Origin: DATATJ01 sp963789075
GTDB taxonomy: Bacteria > Acidobacteriota > Vicinamibacteria > Vicinamibacterales > CAVVIG01
Length of the DNA stretch: 64,000 nucleotides
Direction: 5' to 3'
Assembly (NCBI GenBank): GCA_963789075.1
Contig: CAWBJQ010000003.1
Span: 186,001 to 250,000, forward strand
The position numbers were made by a program, and so were the translations under genes. Below, piece after piece: positions 8,798 to 17,009 of the stretch; within the stretch, counting starts at the first letter, position 1, and every line of letters begins with the position of its first letter. The notes below the pieces were generated by a model. It was not told the DNA's origin, ran no database searches, and worked only from the letters and a program-made list of their open reading frames with translations.

Positions 8798-9796
8798 TCA
8801 CTCTCGGCCCCGCTCCTTGTCTGAAACGGCTTTCGCCGCCCAAGCGTGCGTGAAGTCCACGACAAGTATTTGTCTCCTGTACTTCGCCGACAATGAATCT
8901 TGGAGCGCCGCCGTTTCTTTGCGGTTCACCGAGCGGTCCGCGATGAACACCGACCCTTCAGATTCCATTCGACTGGGAACAACGATTGCCTTGCCGAGTC
9001 TCGTCATCACCCGACTCCCCAACACGAGGTCGGCTCGGGGCGACAATTCGTTGACGCAACCCGCGAATCCATTGCCAGTCGAGATGAGGGCGCCGTCGAT
9101 TTCTGTCCACCGCTCGAACACACCGGGCCGAGCGTAGAAACAGTCCATCGATTTCGCGATGCCGTTCTCATCGAAGACGCAATCTCGGATGCCGTACAAC
9201 GTGCCCACGCACTGCTGAAATGACACGTCGGCTCCGAGGACTGCCCGCAGCGAGAACCAGAGCATCCACAGCCGGTCATGCGCCGGGTCGATAGCTTGCA
9301 GTTGCTTTCGTGCCGACCTGGCGACGCGTTCGAGCGCGGCGTCGTGCGCGAGCGGGCGCTCTCCATCGACAGCCTCGCCCTGATGTAATGCTCTGAGGGC
9401 ATCGGCATTATCAAGCCGAGTCTTGACCTCGACGGCGTAGCCGGGTGCGTCGCCGTCAATGAAGTAGTCGGCCGTTTGCGTCGTCGCGGTCGCAATCCGA
9501 GTCACGGTCAACGGGATGACCTCGAAGAATCGCCGTGCCTCTTTCTCTTCGTCCGATTCGATAGTGTCGGACTGGCCGCGGACACGCCGACGTGCGCCAA
9601 CGAACGAGACCAATGACAAGCCACCGAAGATTACGGCTGTCGCCACGCTCAACAGTCGCCATGCCTGACCCAGTAGATTCGCGGGAGCGAGGAAAAACGC
9701 GAGCACTGCGTTCCCGACCCAGAACCCCAAGCTGACCGCGAGCGGGAACGACGGTCGTTGATGAATTGCTGATGTGGTCTCAGACGCCCCAAACAT
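8798..9796 (-). CDS. Membrane-anchored PD-(D/E)xK nuclease-like protein
   Basis: 332 residues from the ATG at 9796. The open frame extends to 9856, but that extension reads as part of a leucine-rich-repeat remnant. Two membrane helices span about residues 18-36 and 48-66. A cytosolic domain follows with Asp110 in TADYFIDGD and Glu123-Val-Lys125 in YAVEVKTR, the spacing of a PD-(D/E)xK nuclease core. The remainder is a large alpha/beta region without a recognised family. Membrane-tethered endonuclease-like domains occur in some phage-defence proteins, and location next to an integration hotspot fits. Nuclease activity is an inference from motif spacing only. Confidence 0.5.
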   Translation of the reverse strand: MFGASETTSAIHQRPSFPLAVSLGFWVGNAVLAFFLAPANLLGQAWRLLSVATAVIFGGLSLVSFVGARRRVRGQSDTIESDEEKEARRFFEVIPLTVTRIATATTQTADYFIDGDAPGYAVEVKTRLDNADALRALHQGEAVDGERPLAHDAALERVARSARKQLQAIDPAHDRLWMLWFSLRAVLGADVSFQQCVGTLYGIRDCVFDENGIAKSMDCFYARPGVFERWTEIDGALISTGNGFAGCVNELSPRADLVLGSRVMTRLGKAIVVPSRMESEGSVFIADRSVNRKETAALQDSLSAKYRRQILVVDFTHAWAAKAVSDKERGRE

Positions 9797-9829
9797 GGCG
9801 CGTATTCTAGACTGCCTGCCAAACCCCTG

Positions 9830-9972
9830 CTCCCGCAGCGCCAGCACGTCCGTCACGAGTGTCGCTGAGGTTGAGCGTCGTCAGGTTCTTCAACTCCCGC
9901 AGCGCCGATACGTCCGTCACCTGCGTGGCGCTGAGGTTCAGTGTCGTCAGGTTCTTTAAGTCCCGCAGCGTG
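9830..9972 (-). pseudogene. Leucine-rich-repeat protein remnant
   Basis: The minus strand reads two near-identical LRR units of 23 residues: LRDLKNLTTLNLSATQVTDV, then a unit starting SALRELKNLTTLNLSDT. A one-base shift is followed by VTDVLALRE. No start, no signal peptide and no flanking repeats remain. It is the tail of a bacterial LRR protein whose body has been lost. Confidence 0.6.
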
Positions 9973-9974
9973 GC

Positions 9975-10060
9975 CTATTGCTTCTCGTAAATCACGACGT
10001 CGGACATCTGCTGGCCTTGACTCAGGGTGTAGACGGCGCCACCGGCGCGGTCCCCAACCC
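9975..10060 (-). pseudogene. C-terminal remnant of a lipocalin-like secreted protein paralogue
   Basis: The minus strand ends VYTLSQGQQMSDVVIYEKQ-stop, matching the end of the intact gene at 3454-3933 (TNQGKTVSQHVIYEKQ). Upstream of about 10060 the similarity stops. It is a 3' fragment left beside the tRNA-Ser integration site. Confidence 0.5.
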
Positions 10061-10200
10061 TGAGGATTTGGGGTCGCTGCGTCGTGGTAAATCGAAATTC
10101 CCGGCGCGGCTGACGGGATCTGCTGGAAGAGTTGCGCTCGACTACGTCGCCGGCCACAATGGCTATTCGTTGTCCCGTCGTGTCGTGTGTCCTCCTGAGC

Positions 10201-10219
10201 GTTACACTTACGGTGACAC
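10201..10219 (+). repeat. GTTACAC/GTGACAC paired motif
   Basis: GTTACAC (10201) and GTGACAC (10213) are spaced 12 bases apart, as in the repeats at 815-870 and 16743-16761. The preceding C/T-rich stretch with CCCGT and GTCCT also resembles the sequence before those copies. It lies 61 bases upstream of the tRNA-Ser. Confidence 0.45.
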
Positions 10220-10280
10220 GAGGGCCGGAATGTCGGCGCGCATGCCGATATCGCGCGAATTCCGGCGAGATTTTCGACGC

Positions 10281-10370
10281 GGAGGGATGGCCGAGTGGTC
10301 GATGGCGGTGGTCTTGAAAACCACTGAACCGGAAACGGTTCCGGGGGTTCGAATCCCTCTCCCTCCGCCA
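10281..10370 (+). tRNA. tRNA-Ser(UGA)
   Basis: Complete class II tRNA of 90 nt with encoded CCA. The acceptor GGAGGGA pairs with TCCCTCC. The D-arm contains GCCGAGTGGTC. The anticodon stem GTGGT/ACCAC encloses the loop CTTGAAA with anticodon TGA at 10315-10317. A long variable arm (ACCGGAAACGGT) and a T-arm GGGGGTTCGAATCCC follow. It reads UCA codons. Fragments of this gene at 659, 8475 and 10441 mark it as an integration hotspot. Confidence 0.97.
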
Positions 10371-10440
10371 ACCTCGCGACGCTCGGTTGGCTGGCGGGAG
10401 CCGGCGTCAGGCATCGTGCGGCTCGCGCCGCACTCGGCAC

Positions 10441-10460
10441 GAATCCCTCTCCCTCCGCCA
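10441..10460 (+). repeat. 20-bp direct repeat of the tRNA-Ser 3' end
   Basis: GAATCCCTCTCCCTCCGCCA repeats 10351-10370 exactly, 90 bases downstream of it. A copied tRNA 3' end next to the intact tRNA is the classic attR/attL footprint of an integrated or excised element. Confidence 0.8.
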
Positions 10461-11236
10461 TTATCAGCGTGTTTACTTAGTAAAACTCGTCGATCTGCCT
10501 TTCCGCCGCACGTTTCGCCCTACACTTCGTAGTTGGTGCGTGGCGCTCTCCAGCCGCTTTTCTGGTCGCGAAAAGTGGAGCTCGGCGAGCGTGAGCTGAG
10601 CGTCCCGCCGGCGGGCCGACGTAGTTTCTACGCCGCGACCCGGGCCCTATGTTCAACGGGTCGCGCGGAGGGTCGTGCGCGGCTACCGCCAGGATGGCAA
10701 ACGACCGGGAATCCGCGCGTCGCGCCCGCGGTCTGCGAGGCGGCGCTCGCGCACGCCGTGCAGGACAAACCTAGGCGGCGTATCTTCGCAGCGACCTGTT
10801 CGAGCAGCGGCGATCGTTGATGGACACCTGGTCGAACGTTGGCCGCCAATCAGAAGGCGGTCAACCAGATTCCGGAGTTCTCAATCATTCATTGAGCCCA
10901 AAAAGGCACCTTGGGCGAGACTTATTCAGTTATCCTCCACCTGTTGCCGCTGCAGGCTGCCTACATTCGAGACGGCGGAACACCAAACGCGCCGGGCGAA
11001 GACTCGCGGTGGAGCGATTGGGTTGCTGCCTCAAAGACGCGGCACCACTGCTGCAACGACGCCTCCTCGACTGGTTCTTCAGATTGTTGCAAGGGTGCGC
11101 TGAGCGTGCGTTCTCATTCGCTGTCGAATCGACGTCCCGTTCGTGTTGGAGACGCCCGGCCCATGCCCATGAACCGCGCAACACTTCCGACGCGGCGGAG
11201 CACGGGCACCTCGTTGCGCACCGCAGCCAAGGTTGA
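10461..11236. other. Gap without recognisable gene
   Basis: About 775 bases with only short, unsupported open frames on both strands. One hairpin is visible (CGCGACCCG at 10634-10642 pairing with CGGGTCGCG at 10657-10665). The stretch is probably decayed cargo between the tRNA repeat and the DUF805 remnant. Confidence 0.5.
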
Positions 11237-11502
11237 ATGCAAATGTCGTACTTTCTGAATGGCATTATGCAGCACTACGCGGATTTCGGTGGCCGGGCGT
11301 CACGCAAAGAGTTTTGGATGTACACGCTGTTTGCCTCGCTCGGGACCGCTGCCGCGATATTGCTTGACGGCGTCCTTGCCCCACCGGTTCAGCCGGTGGC
11401 GCCGGCTGAATCTATTTCATTTACACTTTGGCGCCATTCGTGCCCGGGCTAGCGATTTGCGTCAGACGGCTGCATGATTTCCAAACAAGCAGGCAACTGT
11501 AA
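11237..11502 (+). pseudogene. DUF805 membrane protein, frameshifted and 3'-truncated
   Basis: The start MSYFLNGIMQHYADFGGRAS followed by RKEFWMYTLFASL is the DUF805 signature. Around 11405 the frame changes, and the protein continues APFVPGLAICVRRLHDF, containing the family's RLHD motif. It then ends at a TAA at 11500 instead of the usual GRSGWW and the last helices. Normal members have about 120 residues and 3-4 helices. This one is non-functional or badly assembled. Confidence 0.65.
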
Positions 11503-11534
11503 GTGACGACAATCTGCCCGATCCGCCTCTACTC

Positions 11535-14447
11535 ATGATGACTGGACCGACTCTCGCTGCGGGACATAAGTTGGGACGCTATACCGTCATGGAACCGATT
11601 GGTTCCGGTGGTATGGGCGCGGTATATCGCGCACGCGATGAGAAGTTGGAACGGGTCGTAGCCATCAAAATACTCTCTCCGGGTTTGGTGACGGGAGCTG
11701 AGGCCCGCCGCCGCTTTCGCAAGGAGGCACTCGCGCTGGCGAAGCTGAGCCATCCCCACATCGCTGCCGCGTACGACGTAGGCGAGCAAGACGGCGTGGA
11801 CTACCTCGTGATGGAGTGCGTCCCGGGCCAGACTCTTGCGGCCAAATTGAAGAATGGCCCCCTCCCAATCGAAGACGCTACGTCGATCGTTTTGCAGATA
11901 GCTGGTGCACTCGAAGAAGCCCACGAACACGGTGTTATCCACCGCGACTTGAAGCCGGCCAATGTGATGATCACGCCGAAAGGGCATGCGAAGGTGCTTG
12001 ACTTCGGCATCGCCAAGTTGCTCGCGCCGCTTACCCCGGATGCTACGGTATCAATAGAGACGGGCTTCCTCATCGGAACTCCCCTTTACATGTCTCCAGA
12101 ACAGGCGAAAGGGAACACGGTCGACGCTCGGACGGACCTATGGAGTCTGGGTGTCATCTATTACGAATTGCTTGCCGGGCGGACGCCGTTTCAAGGCGAA
12201 GGCAATATTGCTGTTCTACACGCTATCATCGAGAATCCTCCAGCGTCTTTGCGCGAATCCCGGCCAGATGCTCCCGAGTTGGCCAATCAAATCATTTGCC
12301 GGTCTCTCGAGAAGGATCCTACAAGCCGCTATCAGTCGGCGTCCGAAGTGGTTCGCGAAACGTCGGAGCTTCTGGCTCGAACCACTTCGAGTTCTCACGA
12401 TGTGGCGGCAAAGCGCCGATCCCGCGCAATCGCCCTCTCGGCTTTGGTTGCCCTTCTTCTTACAATTGCGGCCGGAGCATGGTTCTTTCATCGCTCTTCC
12501 AAAAGGCAATGGGCGCGAGAAGAGGCAATCCCACAAATCACGAGACTGATTGCCGAAAGAAAGCCGCTCGCCGCGTTTGGTGTTCTCCAGGAGGCCCAGA
12601 AATATTTGCGCTCCGACCCAGAGTTGGAGCAGATTTCCGCCAAGAATAATGATCACGTCGATATCACTTCCTCGCCGTCCGGAGCCACGGTCGAGATACA
12701 GGATTACTCGACGCCGGACGCTCCATGGCGCAGGGTCGGCGAGACGCCTCTCAAAGCGGTTCGACTTCCCAAGGGCTACTTTCGTTGGAAGGTATCGAAG
12801 CCAGGCGTCGGCGAGTTGATGGAAGGGCTGCCGACTCGGAAGTCCATGGATTTCGCGCTGGGCGCCCTGCAATCCTCGCCGAACGGAATGGTGCCCGTGC
12901 CGGGACAAAACTTCGTGGCAAGCATCGATTTCATCGGCTTCATCGGACCCTACAAGCTGCCGCCGTATTATATTGATCGTTTGGAAGTTACAAATCGCGA
13001 CTATCAAAAGTATGTGGATAGCGGCGGTTACGAAAAGAAAGAGTATTGGACGGAGAAGTTCATTCGGGATGGGCATGAGCTTTCCCGGGCCGAAGCGATG
13101 GCAGAGTTTCGCGATACAACGGACCGACCGGGGCCGGCCGGATGGGTCGCGGGACATTATGCCGAGGGGCAGGCAGATCTTCCCGTCTCTGGCGTCAGCT
13201 GGTACGAGGCATCCGCCTATGCCGCGTTTGTCGGAAAAAGCTTACCCATAGTGGCTCAGTGGTATTCGGCGGCGCCCTCAGATGTGGCGCGCTACGTCGT
13301 GCCGGCCAGCAACATCACGACCAACGCTCTGGCCCCTGTAGGCGCATACAAAGCGGTCGGCCCCTTCGGCACCTATGATATGGCGGGAAACGTCCGCGAA
13401 TGGGTTGCCAACGCAGACAACAGCGATCACCGGTTCATTCTGGGGGGCTCTTGGAAGTCTCCAGCGTACCTTTATTTCGATCCGGAAGCGCTCTCGCCCT
13501 TCGATCGCTCAGACGCAAACGGTTTCCGCTGTGTCAAGAACACCGCCCCACTGCCGGAGGCGGCCGTCACGCCGATCAAGCGCGTGGCGGCTCGAGACTT
13601 TTCCAAGTACAAGCCGGTTTCCGACGAGGTCTTTCGAGCTTATCAGCTTCTCTATGCGTATCCGAATGCGCCCATACATGAGACTGACGATGGACTCGTC
13701 AACGAAACCGCGGATTGGCGCGAGGAGAAGGTTACGATCGACACCGGCTATCGTGGCGAACGTATGGCGATGTATCTATTTCTGCCTAAGAACGTACGGC
13801 GGCCGTACCAAACAGTTCTGTTCTTTCCCAGCGCGCGTGTAGATTTCATCGCAGACAACAACGGGGGAATGGCGCTCGGCGACATGAGATTTTTCGACTA
13901 CATCGTTCAGAGTGGCCGCGCAGTGGTCTATCCCATCTACCAGGACACCTATGAGCGCCGCGTGCAGTATTCTCTCCCCAAGGGTTCCCAGAAGATCCAA
14001 CTCACTACGGATCGATATAAGGACGCGGCGCGCTCGCTCGATTATCTCGCCACGCGCCCGGACATAGGTAGCGGCAGACTCGCCTACCTGGGAGTCAGTA
14101 TGGGATCGGCCGAGGGCGTTATCTACGCGACGCTATTGCAGGATCGTCTGAAGACAGCCGTATTCCTCGATGGAGGCTATTTCCTCGATCCGCCGCCGTC
14201 CGGCGGCGACCAGGCCGACTTCGCGCCGCGCATGAAGAAGCCTGTTCTGATGGTGAACGGACGCTACGATTACACCTTCTCATTGGAATTGTCGCAAATC
14301 CCCATGTTCAGGATGCTCGGCACTCCGGAGAAGGATAAGGAGCACATCGTCCTGGAGACACCACACGATGTGACAGAGCAGCGACCGCAACTCGTAAAGG
14401 CTGTCCTTGGGTGGCTCGATCGCTATCTCGGGCCAGTCAACGAATAG
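11535..14447 (+). CDS. Ser/Thr kinase fused to PEGA, FGE-sulfatase and alpha/beta-hydrolase domains
   Basis: 970 residues, uninterrupted. (1) Hanks-type kinase, about residues 15-280: glycine loop GSGGMGAVYRARD, Lys45 in VAIK, HRDLKPANVM (Asp138), DFG at 156-158, SPEQAKG. (2) One membrane helix at about 300-320. (3) PEGA-like repeat with SSPSGATVEI. (4) Formylglycine-generating-enzyme/SUMF1-like domain with YYIDRLEVTNRDYQKYV, PVSGVSWYEASAYA and DMAGNVREWV. No catalytic Cys pair is obvious, so it may be a binding module. (5) Dienelactone-hydrolase-like alpha/beta hydrolase with nucleophile elbow GVSMGS (Ser855), Asp in VNGRYDYTFS and His in ETPHDV. The kinase is predicted cytoplasmic and the rest extracytoplasmic. 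It is probably a sensor kinase whose outer part binds or cleaves an ester. Confidence 0.88.
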   Translation: MMTGPTLAAGHKLGRYTVMEPIGSGGMGAVYRARDEKLERVVAIKILSPGLVTGAEARRRFRKEALALAKLSHPHIAAAYDVGEQDGVDYLVMECVPGQTLAAKLKNGPLPIEDATSIVLQIAGALEEAHEHGVIHRDLKPANVMITPKGHAKVLDFGIAKLLAPLTPDATVSIETGFLIGTPLYMSPEQAKGNTVDARTDLWSLGVIYYELLAGRTPFQGEGNIAVLHAIIENPPASLRESRPDAPELANQIICRSLEKDPTSRYQSASEVVRETSELLARTTSSSHDVAAKRRSRAIALSALVALLLTIAAGAWFFHRSSKRQWAREEAIPQITRLIAERKPLAAFGVLQEAQKYLRSDPELEQISAKNNDHVDITSSPSGATVEIQDYSTPDAPWRRVGETPLKAVRLPKGYFRWKVSKPGVGELMEGLPTRKSMDFALGALQSSPNGMVPVPGQNFVASIDFIGFIGPYKLPPYYIDRLEVTNRDYQKYVDSGGYEKKEYWTEKFIRDGHELSRAEAMAEFRDTTDRPGPAGWVAGHYAEGQADLPVSGVSWYEASAYAAFVGKSLPIVAQWYSAAPSDVARYVVPASNITTNALAPVGAYKAVGPFGTYDMAGNVREWVANADNSDHRFILGGSWKSPAYLYFDPEALSPFDRSDANGFRCVKNTAPLPEAAVTPIKRVAARDFSKYKPVSDEVFRAYQLLYAYPNAPIHETDDGLVNETADWREEKVTIDTGYRGERMAMYLFLPKNVRRPYQTVLFFPSARVDFIADNNGGMALGDMRFFDYIVQSGRAVVYPIYQDTYERRVQYSLPKGSQKIQLTTDRYKDAARSLDYLATRPDIGSGRLAYLGVSMGSAEGVIYATLLQDRLKTAVFLDGGYFLDPPPSGGDQADFAPRMKKPVLMVNGRYDYTFSLELSQIPMFRMLGTPEKDKEHIVLETPHDVTEQRPQLVKAVLGWLDRYLGPVNE

Positions 14448-14468
14448 CAGCGGTCGAGTGCGGGGCAT

Positions 14469-14840
14469 TCACTTGTACCTCGCCGGGGATGGCGGCAGGG
14501 CACCGGCGTCGACGTCGCACCTGTCGAGTCCGCTGCCACCGGCGGTAGTGCACTCGCGTCGAGCGCCTGTCGGCAGCGTGGCCGTGGAATACAGGACCAA
14601 CAGCATCGTGCGATCCGTCAGCGTGCGGGCGGCATCGATCAGCCGGCTGACCTCTTCAACCGTGAGAATCGTCGGCAACCGCCGCGGCACTTTCGGGTAC
14701 GGGATGTCGTCGAGGAGGGACGTGCGCTTCAGCGTCTTCACGAGGAACAACCGGAGCCCCGGGACGTGAAGCTTAATCGTCCGCGGCTCCAGCTTCCGCT
14801 CGCGCAGCAAGTGGGATTGATACTCCCGTAAGCGTTCCTA
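14469..14840 (-). pseudogene. Tyrosine recombinase (XerC/D-like integrase) remnant
   Basis: The minus strand reads YQSHLLRERKLEPRTIKLHV and LRLFLVKTLKRTSLLDDIPY, then TILTVEEVSRLIDAARTL and MLLVLYSTA. This is the end of the SAM-like N-terminal domain and the start of the catalytic domain of a phage-type integrase. The reading is lost before the Arg-His-x-x-Arg-Tyr catalytic residues, and an in-frame stop lies upstream of the N-terminal part. It is an inactive relic supporting past mobile-element activity in this region. Confidence 0.7.
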
Positions 14841-14947
14841 ATGCGCCGTGGACCGACGGGTTCACACGGGTCTCAGTGCTCGGTTGAGCCGCGCTTTGGC
14901 TCCAAGGCTTAGACGTGCCTCGCTTGCGTCGCATGCGTTCGCCGGCA

Positions 14948-15235
14948 CTAAGCCCCGAACTGCCGCAGATGATGGTCCAGGTGTTTGTACATTAACGTCG
15001 CCCATTCCTCCGGCGTGAGCCGCCCAAAGAAACTATGCGGATGCGTTGTACACCCCGCCGGCCCCGCCGCGGCGAACCGGTCGATCAAGCCGCGCAACCG
15101 CTCCCGTTCCGTGCCCAGGGCTCGCGCATCCTGCACCACCAGATCCTTCGTCGTCTGCGAATTCCGGCGCATCGGCGCGTCGTTCCCGAGCACCATCGGC
15201 TTCACCATCCGCCCTATGATCCGCCCGAGCCACAT
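14948..15235 (-). pseudogene. DUF1569 (DinB-like) protein, N-terminally truncated
   Basis: 95 residues match the C-terminal two thirds of DUF1569 proteins: GRMVKPMVLGNDAPMRRNSQ, THPHSFFGRLTPEEWATLMY and KHLDHHLRQFG. The His residues in HPHSFF and HLDHHL correspond to the metal-ligand positions of the DinB fold. The usual first 40-50 residues are missing or frame-shifted upstream of 15235. The function of the family is unknown. Confidence 0.65.
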
Positions 15236-15499
15236 CCGTGGCGGAATCCTGTCCTCTACCGCCCCTCGGGGATGCGTTCGAGCTCAAACGACCGCACCGA
15301 CGCAATCCGTGGCCTCTGGTGACGTTTGTGGGTACGGGCGATGCTTACTTCTTGAGACTTGATGTCTGGACGCATCGGTTCCCCTTTCGGACTTCAGGCC
15401 GCCTTAGATGCTTGCCACGGCCACACGGGAGCACACCATGGCCACATCATTTGCTAACACCTGACGTTGAGCAACATCGAGGCGGGCGCGGGCCAAGAT

Positions 15500-15595
15500 C
15501 GTGATCGATCCGTTTCTGTCCGATAGCGCGTCCTGGGACAAGGGGTGGATCGGCAGCCGTGCAGGCGAGGACTCGACACAGGGAGGCGGACAATG
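15500..15595 (+). pseudogene. Short remnant resembling an MBL-fold hydrolase
   Basis: One frame reads IVIDPFLSDSASWDKGW followed by GSRAGEDSTQGGGQ and a stop overlapping the next gene's ATG. The IDPFLSD segment resembles UlaG/COG2220-type metallo-hydrolases. It is about 32 codons, preceded by a stop, with no start. The assignment rests on one motif. Confidence 0.3.
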
Positions 15596-16510
15596 AAGGC
15601 GATCGTGGTGACGGACCAGGCTGCGGGAACGGCCGGGATGACGCTGGTGGAGCGGCCCGAGCCGCAGGCAGCGATAAACGACGTCGTCGTTCAGGTTCAT
15701 GCGTCGGGATTCGTCCCGACTGAGCTGACGTGGCCCTCGACCTGGACCGATCGCCTCGACCGTGACCGAACACCGTCGATCCCCGGGCACGAGCTGGCCG
15801 GAGTGGTCACGGCCCTCGGCTATGGCACGAGGGGGCTGTCGGTGGGACAGCGGGTGTTCGGTCTCACGGACTGGTATCGCGACGGCACTCTGGCGGAGTA
15901 CGCGGCCGTCGAGGCACGCAACCTCGCGCCGCTGCCGGGCGACGTCGACTTCACGGTGGGCGCGAGCCTGCCGATCTCGGGCCTGACCGCGTGGCAGGGA
16001 CTGTTCGAGCACGGCCGCCTTCAGGCGGGGCAGAGCGTCCTCGTGCACGGCGCGGCCGGCGCAGTCGGGTCGATGGTGACGCAACTCGCACGAGAGGCCG
16101 GCGCCTACGTCATCGGCACCGGACGCGCCGCCGACCGTCAGACGGTGCTCGACTTCGGCGCGAAGGAGTTCGTCGACCTCGAGAACGACGTCCTCGAAGA
16201 TGTCGGCGGAGTCGATCTGGTGTTCGATGTCATCGGCGGCGACATCGGGAAGCGGTCCGCAGGCCTGATTCGAGCCGGAGGAACACTGGTGTCCATCGTC
16301 GGGCCGCCCGAGGCGCGGCCCGCCGACGGCCTAGCGGTCGACTTCGTTGTCGAGTCCGATCGTGCCCAACTCAGTGAGATCGTCCGGCGGGTGCGGGACG
16401 GACGACTGCGGACGAACATCGGCAACGTCTCGACCCTCGACGACGCCGTCGCCGCATTCAACCCGACCGCGCGGATCAAGGGGAAGACGATCATCCGCGT
16501 TCGTCCGTGA
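15593..16510 (+). CDS. NADP-dependent quinone-reductase-like oxidoreductase (MDR family)
   Basis: 305 residues starting at 15593, preceded by GGGAGG. GroES-like N-terminal domain: MKAIVVTDQAAGTAGMTLVE, then PGHELAGVVTALG. Nucleotide-binding domain with VLVHGAAGAVGSMVTQLA, the AAGxVG motif of zinc-free quinone oxidoreductases and Zn-less MDRs. No structural or catalytic zinc cysteines are present. Members reduce quinones or alpha,beta-unsaturated carbonyls with NADPH, and the substrate is unknown. It ends TARIKGKTIIRV, the normal family C-terminus, so it is complete. The neighbouring sequences are remnants, and it is not clearly in an operon. Confidence 0.88.
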   Translation: MKAIVVTDQAAGTAGMTLVERPEPQAAINDVVVQVHASGFVPTELTWPSTWTDRLDRDRTPSIPGHELAGVVTALGYGTRGLSVGQRVFGLTDWYRDGTLAEYAAVEARNLAPLPGDVDFTVGASLPISGLTAWQGLFEHGRLQAGQSVLVHGAAGAVGSMVTQLAREAGAYVIGTGRAADRQTVLDFGAKEFVDLENDVLEDVGGVDLVFDVIGGDIGKRSAGLIRAGGTLVSIVGPPEARPADGLAVDFVVESDRAQLSEIVRRVRDGRLRTNIGNVSTLDDAVAAFNPTARIKGKTIIRVRP

Positions 16511-16613
16511 GCGACACTCGCTCGTCGATGCACGCAGCCGGCTGGCGCTGTTCAAGTCGGCCGGCTGTGTCCTGTCAGCCCCAGCCATCGAGAGGCAGCC
16601 ATCCCTGGCAAGC

Positions 16614-16761
16614 CTTGAAAACGTGATCGAGCAATCCTAGAAATTCGCGATTTTCCACCTGAACTCCGCACGTCACGCCAGATGGCGCCTTCTGGACGGA
16701 GTGCGTCTTGTGGTGTCCTGACCGTCCCGTTCTAACCCGTTCGTTACACTGAGGGTCACAC
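16614..16761 (+). repeat. Diverged copy of the element end (att-like core plus paired motif)
   Basis: CTTGAAAA (16614-16621), the anticodon-loop core of the tRNA-Ser, is followed by about 70 bases that align with 699-770. Shared elements include CACGCCAGAT, then CCGTCCCGT, then the GTTACAC/GTCACAC pair (16743/16755). Unlike the copy at 659, no tRNA 5' half precedes it. The rest of the 16511-17009 gap holds no recognisable gene. Confidence 0.45.
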
Positions 16762-17009
16762 ACGCGGGCACGCCGCGCTGACGTTGGATCACAGATCCAC
16801 GCCACAAGAACGGTCCATTCAAGAGTAAGAAGGATTGCGCGACGCGCGTGCGTCGATGTTGCTCGCCGACTGAACCTCGGGCGATCCCTCGGTCGGCTGC
16901 TCATCGTCCCTGAGATTCCTCCCCGTGCGGACACCAAGGCCGCACCCGTCTTGGGTTCTTCTGGATTCGATCAGTAGAGCGTGCCCGTCGATCGACACGA
17001 AAGGTGCAC

